Origin: Methylorubrum rhodinum
GTDB lineage: Bacteria; Pseudomonadota; Alphaproteobacteria; Rhizobiales; Beijerinckiaceae
Reading direction: 5' to 3'
Length of the DNA: 45,245 bases
Assembly (NCBI RefSeq): GCF_014199935.1
Contig: NZ_JACHOP010000032.1
Coordinates: forward strand, 1-45,245
The notes under the pieces are model-generated. The model did not search any database and had not been told where the DNA came from. It saw only the letters and a list, made by a program, of their open reading frames with translations. A program made the translations under genes and the position numbers. The stretch's first letter is position 1; each line of letters opens with the position of its first letter. Shown in pieces: positions 1-8,695 of the stretch.

Positions 1-42
1 CCGCCAGCGTTCGCTCTGAGCCAGGATCAAACTCTCAAGTTG
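1..42 (-). rRNA. 16S ribosomal RNA, 5' end only (partial)
   Basis: The reverse complement gives the universal 5' end of bacterial 16S rRNA, including the AGAGTTTGATCCTGGCTCAG primer site (27F region) followed by an alphaproteobacterial-type GAACGCTGGCGG. The rest of the gene lies left of the window. The exact mature 5' end is uncertain by a few bases. Confidence 0.97.
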
Positions 43-225
43 AAGAGTTAGATCTCAGCTGATCACAACATAAACGGAGTGCTCACATCCGTGACCCTGG
101 CGTTTCCACCAAAGCCCGGTGAGCTCCGAAACGTCGGTCAGCCTCATACTCTCACGGTTCAGCCTTCCAGCCGAACCCGCAAGGACATGAACAAGCCGCC
201 CGCGTTTCTCTTTCTCGATATCTAC

Positions 226-237
226 TTGTCAAAGAGC
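226..237 (-). promoter_or_regulatory. rrn leader boxA antitermination element
   Basis: On the minus strand this reads GCTCTTTGACAA, close to the consensus boxA (TGCTCTTTAACA) that recruits the Nus antitermination complex in rRNA leaders. It lies about 185 bases upstream of the 16S 5' end, inside the rrn leader, which fits that role. The rest of 43-394 is leader sequence with no credible gene. Confidence 0.65.
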
Positions 238-394
238 GAAGAAGCCTACACCCGAAGTGCAACCTCCTGCTGCCGACGCGCCATCGTCCCGGTTGCCCGG
301 CCCGATCAGCCCCGTCTTCAGCGATAGTACCGCGGCGGCCTCGTCGACCCGGCGATCGTGTCACCGGCAGGAGCCCCGTCCGAGCGGTCCGTGG

Positions 395-423
395 CGTCTA
401 GAGCCGGCGAACCGTCCTGTCAA
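395..423 (-). promoter_or_regulatory. Candidate rrn promoter (proximal)
   Basis: On the minus strand a perfect -35 hexamer TTGACA (418-423) is followed after exactly 17 bases by TAGACG (395-400), a plausible -10. It lies about 350 bases upstream of the 16S gene. The call is by pattern and position only. Confidence 0.5.
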
Positions 424-571
424 CCGTCATCCGATCGACACATCCGGGACACGAAGGACAGCGATCGTCCGATCCAGTCGCCCGGATCAGCCGTGCCGCT
501 CAAACAGTCCCGAACACCTCAAGGCCGCCGCGCCACCGTGTGGTGGGCAGCCGCGCCCCGTCGGTGAGGTG

Positions 572-600
572 CTTCTACGAGGGCCCGCCCGCCCCGTCAA
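572..600 (-). promoter_or_regulatory. Candidate rrn promoter (distal)
   Basis: On the minus strand TTGACG (595-600), a 17-base spacer, then TAGAAG (572-577). With the site at 395-423 it would form a tandem promoter pair, a common layout for rRNA operons. No experimental support is visible. Confidence 0.4.
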
Positions 601-686
601 TCGAAAAAACGAGAAAAATGCGAAGGAGGCGGTCAGAGGCCTTTCTGGCGCAGTGGAAGGCCCATCCGAAAAGGGAGTGCGCGTCC

Positions 687-1865
687 TCAGGCGCGCGTGC
701 CCCAGCGCTGGCCCATCCGGCTCGGGCCCGCGGCGTCGGCGCCGATCGCCGGGCCACTGGCACGGGCGGGATGGTGCTGCGATTCCGGCGCTTCCGTGCG
801 CGACGCGATCAGGTCGGGCACCGCGGCCATCGCCTCGGTGCCGCGGCCTTGCGCGAACTGGCCGGCCTTGCGGAAGGTCCAGAGGTAGCCGGGCACCACT
901 GCCTCGACCGCGGTCGGGACGATGCCGAGCCCCTCGATCGTGCGTCCCTCGGACTTCGCGGCCTCCGAGACGACGTTGTCGCTCTGGAGCAACGTGACCT
1001 GATCGCGGGTGAGCTTGAGGCTCGGCGGCAGAAGTCCGAAGGTGAGCGTGTCGACGATCTCCAACAGGCGGGCCTGGAGCCGGGCCGCGGGTTCGGGCAG
1101 GTCGATCACCGCGCGGCGGCGCATGATCACGTCGAGCATGTAGCGCACGAAGTATTCGAGCGTGTTCACCTCCGGCCCGCCGAGTTCGTAGACCTTGCCC
1201 CCCTCGGCGTTGCCGTCCACGGCCCGGGCGATCGCCTCGGCGACGTCGCCGACGAAGACCGGCTGGAAGCGCGATTGCGCGCCGGCCAGCGGCAGCGCCG
1301 GCAGGAAGGTGGCGAGCCCGGCGAAGCGGTTGAAGAAGCCGTCGCCGGGGCCGAACAGCAGGGAGGGCCGGAAGATGACGGCGTCGGGGCTGGCGCGATA
1401 CACCTCCGCCTCGCCCGCCGCCTTGGAGCGGGCGTAGAGCGAGGGCGAGGCTTCGTCGGCACCGATGGCGGAGACGTGGATCACCCGCGCGCCGACCGCC
1501 GCCGCGGCCCGGGCGATGGTCCCGGCGCCCTCGGTCTGGAGCGATGTGAAGCGCTGGCTCCCCTGCTCCTGCAGGATGCCGACGAGGTTGATCACGATGT
1601 CCGAATGCTCGACCGCGCGGCGGACCGAATCGGGATAGCGGAGGTTGGCCTGCACGGCCACGATCTGGCCGACCTTGCCGAGCGGCTGCAGGAACAGCGC
1701 GAGGTCGGGCCGGCGCACCGCGACGCGGATGCGATAGCCGCGCTTGGCCAGCGCCCGCACCACGTGGCGGCCGAGGAAGCCGGAGCCGCCGAACACGGTG
1801 ACGAGCTGCGATTGCGGGCGCAGCGGCGCGCCCTCGTTGCCGGGTCCGGTGCTGGGGCTGCTCAT
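687..1865 (-). CDS. NAD(P)-binding protein, complex I NDUFA9-like / atypical SDR
   Basis: The 392-residue product has an N-terminal Rossmann motif GGSGFLG (about residues 26-32) and a YARSKAAGE segment carrying the YxxxK pair of extended short-chain dehydrogenases. It resembles the NDUFA9/NAD-dependent epimerase group often found in alphaproteobacteria, where a role linked to complex I or quinone metabolism is assumed but rarely shown. I chose the ATG at 1865 (MSSPSTGP) because the Rossmann fold starts 25 residues later. A much longer open frame continues upstream to 5228 but runs antisense through priA and the MFS gene and is spurious. The gene lies upstream of the rrn operon on the same strand and is divergent from the MFS transporter. 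The substrate cannot be deduced. Confidence 0.9.
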   Translation of the reverse strand: MSSPSTGPGNEGAPLRPQSQLVTVFGGSGFLGRHVVRALAKRGYRIRVAVRRPDLALFLQPLGKVGQIVAVQANLRYPDSVRRAVEHSDIVINLVGILQEQGSQRFTSLQTEGAGTIARAAAAVGARVIHVSAIGADEASPSLYARSKAAGEAEVYRASPDAVIFRPSLLFGPGDGFFNRFAGLATFLPALPLAGAQSRFQPVFVGDVAEAIARAVDGNAEGGKVYELGGPEVNTLEYFVRYMLDVIMRRRAVIDLPEPAARLQARLLEIVDTLTFGLLPPSLKLTRDQVTLLQSDNVVSEAAKSEGRTIEGLGIVPTAVEAVVPGYLWTFRKAGQFAQGRGTEAMAAVPDLIASRTEAPESQHHPARASGPAIGADAAGPSRMGQRWGTRA

Positions 1866-2096
1866 GGCCGACGGAAAACCTTTTCTCGCGGAACACCGCG
1901 GGACCGGCATCACGAGACGGCCGCGCGGCCGACGGCCACGGCACGGGATCGTCGGCAGCACGCTCCTTAGACCAGTTTCAGGGCGGAGGGCAGTCGGTCG
2001 CGGGAAGGAAATCGGCAATCTCTCACGGGTCCGGCCCCCCTCCCCTTCCGGCCACGGTGCCGTGCGCCAGATCGGGATGGGGAAACGGGGGAATTC

Positions 2097-3254
2097 GTGG
2101 CTGAGGGCAGCATCGGGCGGGCGGTCGCGCTCTATGCGGCGCTCTATGGCGGGTATGGCGCGCTCTCGCCGTTCCTGCCGGCCACCCTCGCGTCGCGCGG
2201 GTTCGAGGCTTCGCAGATCGGGACGCTGCTCGCCGCCGCGATGCTGGTGCGGCTCGTGGCCGGCCCGCCGACCGGGCGGTTCGCGGATCGGCATGCCGCC
2301 GTGCGCGGGGTTCTGGCCCTGGGCCTCGCGGCGTCGGGCGGGCTCACCCTGGCTCTGCTCGGAAGCGGCAGCGTGGCGGTGCTTGTCGTCCTCGTGCTGA
2401 TCCAGGCCGCTGCGAGCGCGGCGCTCAGCCCGCTCGCCGACGCGCTGGTGCTGTCGGTCAGGAACGGCGGGGCTGCCTATGGGCGCATCCGCGGCGCCGG
2501 CTCGGCCGCCTTCATCGTCACGACGGTGCTGACCGGATGGCTCGTGAGCCGCCTCGGCGACGGAGCGGGGCTGGCCGTCTGCGCGGTCCTGTTCGGTGCC
2601 GCCGCGCTGACGACGCTGCGGTTCGCGCCGACATCCTCCTCCGTGACGGGAGGGGCGGCGGGCGGCTTTCGCGCGCTGCTCGCGATCGGCGTCTTCCGCC
2701 GCCTCGTGCTGGCGGCCGCCCTGGTGATCGGCGCGCACGCGATGCACGACGCCTTCGCGGTGATCGCCTGGACCGGGGCCGGGATCGGGACCGGGGCGGC
2801 GGGCCTGCTCTGGGCGGAGGCGGTCGCGGTCGAGGTTTTCGTGTTCCTCTGGCTCGGGCCGCGGCTGCTCGAACGGATCGGGCCGGCCCGCGCGCTGGAA
2901 CTCGCCGCGCTCGCCGGGGCCCTGCGCTGGGCGGTGCAGGCGCAGACGACGTGGTTGCCCGCGCTCGTCGCGATCCAGGCGCTGCACGGGCTCACCTTCG
3001 CGCTGCTGCACCTCGCCTGCCTGCGGATCGTCGCGCGGGCCGTGCCGGAGGGGCTGCGGGCCACGGCGCTCACCGTTTACGGCAGCTTCGGCCTCGGTCT
3101 CGCCTCGGCGCTGGTGACGCTCGCGGCCGGGCCGCTTTACGGCCGCTTGGGACTGCCCGCGTTCTGGGCCATGAGCGGGTTGAGCCTCCTGGCGGTGCCG
3201 GTCGCGTATCGGCTGCGGCGCGACAGTCGCCAGGATAAGGCGGGACATATATAG
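2097..3254 (+). CDS. MFS transporter (MFS_1-like)
   Basis: The 385-residue protein is almost entirely hydrophobic, with about 12 predicted membrane spans separated by short loops. A FADRH segment in the first cytoplasmic loop (GRFADRHAA) matches the MFS signature position. The general look is of the MFS_1-like/HcaT-type single-domain transporters; the substrate is unknown. The start is a GTG preceded by a purine-rich GGGGAAACGGGGG stretch. The stop lies 27 bases before priA on the same strand, so the two may be co-transcribed. It could be an exporter of any small molecule. Confidence 0.88.
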   Translation: MAEGSIGRAVALYAALYGGYGALSPFLPATLASRGFEASQIGTLLAAAMLVRLVAGPPTGRFADRHAAVRGVLALGLAASGGLTLALLGSGSVAVLVVLVLIQAAASAALSPLADALVLSVRNGGAAYGRIRGAGSAAFIVTTVLTGWLVSRLGDGAGLAVCAVLFGAAALTTLRFAPTSSSVTGGAAGGFRALLAIGVFRRLVLAAALVIGAHAMHDAFAVIAWTGAGIGTGAAGLLWAEAVAVEVFVFLWLGPRLLERIGPARALELAALAGALRWAVQAQTTWLPALVAIQALHGLTFALLHLACLRIVARAVPEGLRATALTVYGSFGLGLASALVTLAAGPLYGRLGLPAFWAMSGLSLLAVPVAYRLRRDSRQDKAGHI

Positions 3255-3281
3255 AACGAGAATGCGAAAAGCCGTGATGCC

Positions 3282-5456
3282 ATGCCCGCCGTCGCCGACA
3301 TCCTGATCCCGCTGGCGCTCGACACCGCCTACAGCTACGCGGTGCCGCCCGGCCTGACGCTGGCCGCCGGCGACGTGGTGCAGGTGCCGCTCGGGCCCCG
3401 CGAGACCATCGGCGTGGTCTGGGGCGTCGAGGAGCGGGCGTCCGGCGGAAACTTGCGGCCGGTGACGGGGCGGATCGAGGCCCCTCCCCTGTCCGACCCG
3501 CTGCGAAAACTGGTCGATTGGCTCGCCCGCTACACCCTGGCCCCGAAGGGTTCGGCGCTCGCCATGGCGTTGCGCCTGCCCGACGAGGCGGCGCAGCGCG
3601 AGACCTCGCGCATCGGCGTGCGCGCCTCCGGCCGCCCGGCCTCCCGGCCGACGACGGCGCGGGGCAAGGTGCTGGCGGTCGCCGCCGATGGGGCGGTGCG
3701 GGGCAAGAGCGCGCTCGCCAAGGAGGCGGGGGTGTCGCTCAGTGTGGTCGATGGTTTGATCGACGACGGGGCGCTGGAGGCGGTGGCCCTTGTGCCGGAG
3801 CCGGTGGCGTTGCCGCCCGATCCCGATCATCCGCGGGTGCCGTTGTCGGAGGCGCAAGCAGAGGCCGCGCGCAACCTGATCGCTCCCCCCTCCCCTTCCC
3901 CGGCCGAGACCGGCGGGACGATCCTCCTCGAAGGCGTCACCGGCTCCGGCAAGACCGAGGTCTACTTCGAGGCGGTGGCCGAGTGCGTGCGCGAGGGGCG
4001 GCAAGCGCTGGTGCTGATGCCGGAGATCGCGCTGACCGCGCAGTTTCTTGACCGGTTCGCCGGCCGCTTCGGCGTGCGGCCCGCGACGTGGCACTCGGGC
4101 ATCGGTGGCAAGCGGCGCGAGCGCATCCGCGCGGGCGTGGCGTCCGGCGACGTCTCGGTGGTGGTGGGCGCCCGCTCGGCGCTGTTCCTGCCCTTCGCTA
4201 AGCTCGGCCTGATCGTGGTCGATGAGGAGCACGAGAGCGCCTACAAGCAGGAGGACGGCGTCCATTATCACGCCCGCGACATGGCGGTGGTGCGCGGGCG
4301 CTTTGAGCGCTGCCCGGTGGTGCTGGCCTCGGCCACGCCCTCGATCGAGTCGCTGGTGAACGCGCAGAGCGGGCGCTATCGCCACGTCTCGCTCCCCGGC
4401 CGCTTCGGCGGCCGCCCGCTGCCGGACATCACGGCGATCGACATGCGCCTGGACAAGCCGGAGATCGGCCGCTTCCTGTCGCCGCCGATGGTGAATGCCG
4501 TGAAGGCGACGCTGGCCCAGGGCGAGCAGGCGCTGCTGTTCCTCAACCGCCGCGGATACGCCCCGCTGACGTTGTGCCGGGCCTGCGGCCACCGCTACCA
4601 GTGCCGCAACTGCTCGACCTGGCTCGTGGAGCACCGCTTCCGCCGGGCGCTGGTGTGCCACCAATGCGGCTACGCGCAGCCCAAGCCCGAGGCCTGCACC
4701 GAGTGCGGCGCCTTCGATCACCTCACCCCCTGCGGGCCGGGCGTCGAGCGCATCGCGGAAGAAGCCACCGCGCTGTTTCCCGACAAGCGCATCGTCGTGT
4801 TGTCGAGCGACTTTCCCGGCGGGGCCGAGCGGTTGCGGCAGGAGTTGGAGACGGTGGCGGCGGGCGAGTGCGACATCGTCATCGGCACGCAGCTGGTCGC
4901 CAAGGGCCACAACTTCCCGCACCTGACGCTGGTCGGCGTGCTCGACGCCGATATCGGCCTCACCACCGGCGATCCGCGGGCGGCGGAGCGGACGTTTCAG
5001 TTGCTCCAGCAGGTGACGGGTCGCGCCGGGCGCGGCGAGCGGCCGGGGCGTGCGCTGGTCCAGACCTACCAGCCCAACCATCCGGTCATCGCCGCCCTGC
5101 TCTCGGGGGACGCCGAGCGCTTCTACGAGGAAGAGATCGGTGCCCGCGAGGCGGCGGGGCTGCCGCCGTTCGGGCGGCTGGCGGCGCTGATCGTCTCCGG
5201 GGAAGAGCGGGAGAAGGCGGAGGCGCACGGGCAGGCGCTGGCGCGGGCCGCCGATCCGCCGCCGGGCGTCATGGTGCTGGGGCCGGCGGAAGCCCCGCTG
5301 GCCCTGGTGCGCGGGCGCTGGCGGTTCCGGCTGCTCGTGAAGACCGAGCGCGGCATCGACGTGCAGAGCTATCTGCGCGACTGGCTGGCGCGGGGGCCCA
5401 AGCCCCGAGGTAATCTCAAGGTCGCAATCGACGTGGACCCGCAGAGTTTCCTATAA
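3282..5456 (+). CDS. priA: Primosomal protein N' (replication restart helicase PriA)
   Basis: This 724-residue protein is a superfamily 2 DNA helicase that recognises stalled forks and loads the replisome. The order is typical of PriA: an N-terminal DNA-binding domain (starting VADILIPLALDTAYSY), Walker A GVTGSGKTE (about residue 215), the DEEH box in VVDEEHESAYKQ (about 311), then the zinc-binding insertion with paired CxxC motifs (CRACG, CRNC, CHQCG, CTECG; residues about 430-475), then helicase motifs IV-VI ending in TGRAGRG. Length matches the family. The ATG at 3282 is the only sensible start. No defects are seen. Confidence 0.97.
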   Translation: MPAVADILIPLALDTAYSYAVPPGLTLAAGDVVQVPLGPRETIGVVWGVEERASGGNLRPVTGRIEAPPLSDPLRKLVDWLARYTLAPKGSALAMALRLPDEAAQRETSRIGVRASGRPASRPTTARGKVLAVAADGAVRGKSALAKEAGVSLSVVDGLIDDGALEAVALVPEPVALPPDPDHPRVPLSEAQAEAARNLIAPPSPSPAETGGTILLEGVTGSGKTEVYFEAVAECVREGRQALVLMPEIALTAQFLDRFAGRFGVRPATWHSGIGGKRRERIRAGVASGDVSVVVGARSALFLPFAKLGLIVVDEEHESAYKQEDGVHYHARDMAVVRGRFERCPVVLASATPSIESLVNAQSGRYRHVSLPGRFGGRPLPDITAIDMRLDKPEIGRFLSPPMVNAVKATLAQGEQALLFLNRRGYAPLTLCRACGHRYQCRNCSTWLVEHRFRRALVCHQCGYAQPKPEACTECGAFDHLTPCGPGVERIAEEATALFPDKRIVVLSSDFPGGAERLRQELETVAAGECDIVIGTQLVAKGHNFPHLTLVGVLDADIGLTTGDPRAAERTFQLLQQVTGRAGRGERPGRALVQTYQPNHPVIAALLSGDAERFYEEEIGAREAAGLPPFGRLAALIVSGEEREKAEAHGQALARAADPPPGVMVLGPAEAPLALVRGRWRFRLLVKTERGIDVQSYLRDWLARGPKPRGNLKVAIDVDPQSFL

Positions 5457-5520
5457 GCAGGCTCCCGCGCGGCCGGCGCGGGTCCCTCGCGCCGGCGCCA
5501 TCTTGGAGGAGCGCCGCGCC

Positions 5521-5883
5521 TTGCTGACCTACGAGAAGAAGCCCGATTCCGCGATCGCCGAGATCGTCGTCGACGGCAAGATTTCCGACGAGGAGATGAA
5601 CACGGTCATGGCCGCGATGAAGGCCGACCTCGACAAGGGCGGCAAGCTCAAGCTCTTGGAGGACGTGCGCGCCTTCGAGGGCATGGAGCCGGCGGCCTTC
5701 TTCAAGGACCCGCGCTTCGGCCTCTCGATGATGAAGGGCGTGAGCCACGTGGCGCTCGTCACCGACGCGACCTGGCTGCGGGCGGTGGCCGAGACCTTCG
5801 GCTTCGTCTCGCCGGTACAGATCAAGGTGTTCGAGCGCGCCCGGATCGCCGAGGCGCGCGCTTGGCTGGAAGCGGGCGTTTAA
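5521..5883 (+). CDS. SpoIIAA-like (STAS/SEC14-type) protein
   Basis: A 120-residue cytosolic protein resembling the SpoIIAA-like family (PF11964): an alternating beta/alpha pattern with EIVVDGKI near the N terminus, KLLEDVRAFEG in the middle, and a conserved-looking FGFVSPVQIKVF near the end. The function is unknown; related folds bind lipids or act as small regulators. I set the start at TTG 5521 because a strong GGAGGA lies at 5505-5510, correctly spaced for it. The longer reading from 5503 would place its start inside that ribosome site. It follows priA by 64 bases and may share its transcript. Confidence 0.75.
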   Translation: MLTYEKKPDSAIAEIVVDGKISDEEMNTVMAAMKADLDKGGKLKLLEDVRAFEGMEPAAFFKDPRFGLSMMKGVSHVALVTDATWLRAVAETFGFVSPVQIKVFERARIAEARAWLEAGV

Positions 5884-5898
5884 GGCTTTTACTGAGTT

Positions 5899-5931
5899 GC
5901 GCGGAACAAGACCGACGGTCCTGCTCCGCGC
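5899..5931. terminator. Hairpin between convergent genes
   Basis: An imperfect stem with arms GCGCGGA (5899-5905) and TCCGCGC (5925-5931) and a nested GACCG/CGGTC pairing. It sits between two converging genes, where a bidirectional terminator is expected. There is no T-tract, so intrinsic termination is only possible. Confidence 0.4.
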
Positions 5932-5966
5932 GTCCGGTGGAAGACCGCCGCCCCGCCGTCGCGGGG

Positions 5967-5998
5967 CAATCGATGATGCTCCTGATCATCATCGATTG
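5967..5998. repeat. Perfect 12-bp inverted repeat
   Basis: CAATCGATGATG (5967-5978) is exactly complementary to CATCATCGATTG (5987-5998) with an 8-base loop. It could serve as a second stem of a convergent terminator or as a protein-binding palindrome. It directly follows the hairpin at 5899-5931. Confidence 0.6.
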
Positions 5999-6018
5999 AT
6001 ATTGAATAGGCGGGCGGA

Positions 6019-6399
6019 TCACTCCGCCTGCGCGGTCCGCATGGTGTGACGGCGGGCGGTCCAGCGGCCGGTGCAGAGGCCGCCCGAGACACGCCACGTG
6101 CCGGAGCCGCCCCGCACCTGAAGCCGGCCCGAGGCAGTGCCGTTGGCCGCCGCCGTCGCGACGGTGAGGCCGACGCTGCCGTCCGACCCCACCCGGCCCG
6201 AGACCGTCGCACCGTTGGTCGAGGCGGTGGTGACCGGGCGGACCTGACCGTCCTGAACGCTCAGGGTGTAGCTGTACTGCGCCTCGCACAACCCGCTCTC
6301 GGTCACGAGCTGGACCGACCATGTGCCGTCGAACCCGCCTGCCACGGCCGGCGAAGCGAGCAGGGCAGCCAGGGCGGCCGACAGGGCGAGCTTGGACAT
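6019..6399 (-). CDS. Small exported protein of unknown function
   Basis: A 126-residue protein starting with a clear signal peptide (MSKLALSAALAALLASPAVA, cleavage expected after AVA). The mature part begins GGFDGTWSVQ and contains two cysteines (SGLCEAQ, GGLCTGRW) that could form a disulfide in the periplasm. The pattern of short beta strands suggests a lipocalin- or beta-barrel-like small domain. I chose the ATG at 6399 because it directly starts the signal peptide; the open frame goes further up without support. It is convergent with the SpoIIAA-like gene. No catalytic motif is seen. Confidence 0.8.
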   Translation of the reverse strand: MSKLALSAALAALLASPAVAGGFDGTWSVQLVTESGLCEAQYSYTLSVQDGQVRPVTTASTNGATVSGRVGSDGSVGLTVATAAANGTASGRLQVRGGSGTWRVSGGLCTGRWTARRHTMRTAQAE

Positions 6400-7235
6400 G
6401 CGTGATCCGGTGCAGCGACGAGGGTGAGGTGACCGGATGCGCCGTCGCTCGCGCCCCGAACCATCGATCCGTGAGATGTCGGCACCATACGCGAACAAGA
6501 GGCGAGAATATGACGGCAGCCCATGGCTGGATTGCCGATATAGCGGCCCTCGTCGTGGAACTTTTTACGCGCAAGTCGCGCCGAAGTTCCGCGCATGCGT
6601 GATTTCTTTACGAACTGTGTTGAGGCTCGGGCGTCGGAGGTCGATCGAGGTCTGCGCGCCGTCTGATCGCCTGCAACTCCGTGTCGGGGGCGGCGAGGAC
6701 AGTGCAACGGCCGACGTGGGATGCGCAGGTGCATCTCGGTTGCTTGATCGAGGACGGGAAGACGCCGCCGGGACGGAAGTACCGGAATCTGTCCGGTTCC
6801 GGATAAGTAGCGTCCCGGTCGGCCCTCAGTGCCGACACTGTAACCGCCGCGTCTTCCATGAATGTCGCGTGTTCACGGTGGAGCATCGGCATGCGCTCGT
6901 CTGATGCCGATCGGCGATGATCACGACGCATCGCCGATCGCCCGCGCAGAGAAGCGAGTCTTGGCGGCGGCGGCCGCCCGCCATGATGTGCCCCGATTTC
7001 TCGCTGTTTGGCTTGGAATCCGGACGGCCTCGTCCCAACCAAGTCCCTCATCCCGAACTGACGCGAAGCGGCCTCGAAGGAGGGGTCCGGAGGTCGCAGC
7101 GATCCCTGGAGGCCTCCTTCGAGGCTCCGCTTCGCTCCGCATCTCAGGATGAGGGTGAGGGTTGGAGGCATCGCAGCATCGGATCGGCTCCGACACGACG
7201 ATCCGAGCCGAACAAACTCTCGAACCCCCGCAAAA
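6400..7235. other. 836-base intergenic region without a credible gene
   Basis: Open frames here on both strands show no signal peptide, domain or good ribosome site, and are rich in Arg/Pro/Ser as expected of shadow frames. The AT-richer part near 6490-6620 is likely the promoter region of the exported-protein gene. The inverted repeat at 7046-7154 is annotated separately. Confidence 0.6.
7046..7154. repeat. Large imperfect intergenic palindrome
   Basis: The left part begins CCTCATCCCGAACTGACGCG and includes CCTCGAAGGAGG. The right part contains CCTCCTTCGAGG and ends TCAGGATGAGG, giving matching ends in inverse order over about 109 bases. Intergenic elements with the CCTCATCCTGAG...CCTCGAAGGAGG theme are common and dispersed in Methylobacterium and other Rhizobiales; that is recalled knowledge, not a search result. 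It lies downstream of the alcohol dehydrogenase. Confidence 0.65.
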
Positions 7236-8408
7236 TCAGCTCGGGTGGAACACCACCTTCACGCAGCCGTCCTTCTTGTCCCGAAACGTCTTGTAGAGGT
7301 CCGGGCCGTCGGCGAGGTCGGTCGAGCGGTGGGTGATCAGGGAGGCGGTGTCGAACTTGCCCTCCTGGATCAGCTTGGTCAGCGGTTCGAGGTAGCGCTT
7401 CACATGGGTCTGGCCGCTCTTCAGCGTCAGGCCCTTCTGGACGATCGAGCCCATGTTGACGGGAATCGGCCCGCCATAGACGCCGGGCACCGAGACGATG
7501 CCGCAGGGGCGCACCGCCTTGATCGCCTCGGTCAGCGCGTAGGGCCGCTCCGTCGAGGTGAGTTTCTCCTGCAGCGTCGCGATCACGCCGGAGAGGCCGT
7601 GGCCAGCGGAAGCCTCCATGCCGACGCAGTCGATCACGGCGTCGGCGCCCTCGCCCCGGCTAATCTCCTTGATGCGCGCGAACACGTCGTCCTGCGCGTA
7701 GTCGATGATGTCGGTCGCGCCGTATTTGCGGGCGAGCGCGAGGCGCTCCGGCACGGTGTCGATGGCGATGATGCGCTCGGCACCCATGATCTTGGCCGAT
7801 TGGATCGCGAACAGGCCGACGGGCCCCGCGCCCCACACGGCGATGATCTCGCCGCCCTGGATTTCGCAATGCTCGGCGCCCTGCCAGCCGGTCGGCAGGA
7901 TGTCGGTGAGGAACAGGACCGACTCGTCGTCCATCCCGTCCGGCACTTTCATCGGCGCCACGTCGGCCATCGGCACGCGGACGTACTCGGCCTGTCCGCC
8001 CCAGTAGCCGCCGGTGATGTGCGAATAGCCGAACAGGCCCGCCGTGGTGTAGCCGAACTGGGCGGCGGCCATCTCGGCGTTGCGGTTCGAGCGCTGGCAG
8101 ACCGACCAGTTGCCGAGCCTGCACTGGCGGCACTCGCCGCAATTGATGTTGAAGGGCACGACAATGCGGTCGCCCTTCCTGAACTTCGTGAAGCCCGGCG
8201 CGGTCTCGACCACCTCGCCCATGAATTCGTGGCCGAGCACGTCGCCCGATTTCATGGTGGGCATCTGCCCATCCATCAGGTGGAGGTCCGAGCCGCAGAT
8301 CGCGCAGGATGTCACCTTGATGATGACGTCGCGCGAATCCTCGATCGTCGGATCGGGCACCGTGTCGCAGCGGATGTCGCCCTTGCCGTGCCAGCACAGC
8401 GCCTTCAT
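7236..8408 (-). CDS. Zinc-dependent alcohol dehydrogenase (MDR family, FDH-like)
   Basis: A 390-residue medium-chain dehydrogenase. Catalytic zinc ligands are visible in CAICGSDLH (Cys about 38) and GHEFMGE (His-Glu about 60-61). The structural zinc loop CGECRQCRLGNWSVC (about 90-104) is complete, and the NAD-binding loop is GAGPVGLFA (about 180). The subfamily resembles glutathione-independent formaldehyde dehydrogenase-like and threonine-dehydrogenase-like enzymes of the COG1063 type. In a methylotroph a role in aldehyde or alcohol detoxification is attractive but unproven. The ATG at 8408 gives the normal family N terminus (MKALCWHGKGDI). It appears monocistronic. Confidence 0.92.
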   Translation of the reverse strand: MKALCWHGKGDIRCDTVPDPTIEDSRDVIIKVTSCAICGSDLHLMDGQMPTMKSGDVLGHEFMGEVVETAPGFTKFRKGDRIVVPFNINCGECRQCRLGNWSVCQRSNRNAEMAAAQFGYTTAGLFGYSHITGGYWGGQAEYVRVPMADVAPMKVPDGMDDESVLFLTDILPTGWQGAEHCEIQGGEIIAVWGAGPVGLFAIQSAKIMGAERIIAIDTVPERLALARKYGATDIIDYAQDDVFARIKEISRGEGADAVIDCVGMEASAGHGLSGVIATLQEKLTSTERPYALTEAIKAVRPCGIVSVPGVYGGPIPVNMGSIVQKGLTLKSGQTHVKRYLEPLTKLIQEGKFDTASLITHRSTDLADGPDLYKTFRDKKDGCVKVVFHPS

Positions 8409-8695
8409 GGAACGTCCTTCCCCGGATCGAGCCGCCATCCCGTAGGATGATCGCGGCGGGAACCCCGGAGGCGGACGGCCAAGTTCCTCGGCGGTGTTCC
8501 CTTGCGGGTCACGCCCGGCGGTCCGGCGCGACGCTGCGATACACCTGCGTGACGATCCGGACCGTGGTGATCGCCACGCATACGCCCCGGCCGACCCTCA
8601 CCATCCGCGGGCGGGCCCTGCGCTCGACCGGTCCGACATGGGGCCCGAGCCGGACGAAGGGGGCGGTGCTGCCGGCGGGCGAGCGTCGCCCGGCG

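Noticed and set aside
687..5228. A 1513-codon minus-strand open frame
   Set aside because: Only its last 392 codons are a real gene. The rest lies antisense to priA and the MFS gene and has the repetitive Arg/Gln/Gly composition of a high-GC shadow frame.
6608..7171. A 187-codon minus-strand frame in the 6.4-7.2 kb gap
   Set aside because: It begins inside the large palindrome and has low-complexity Arg/Pro/Ser composition without motifs.
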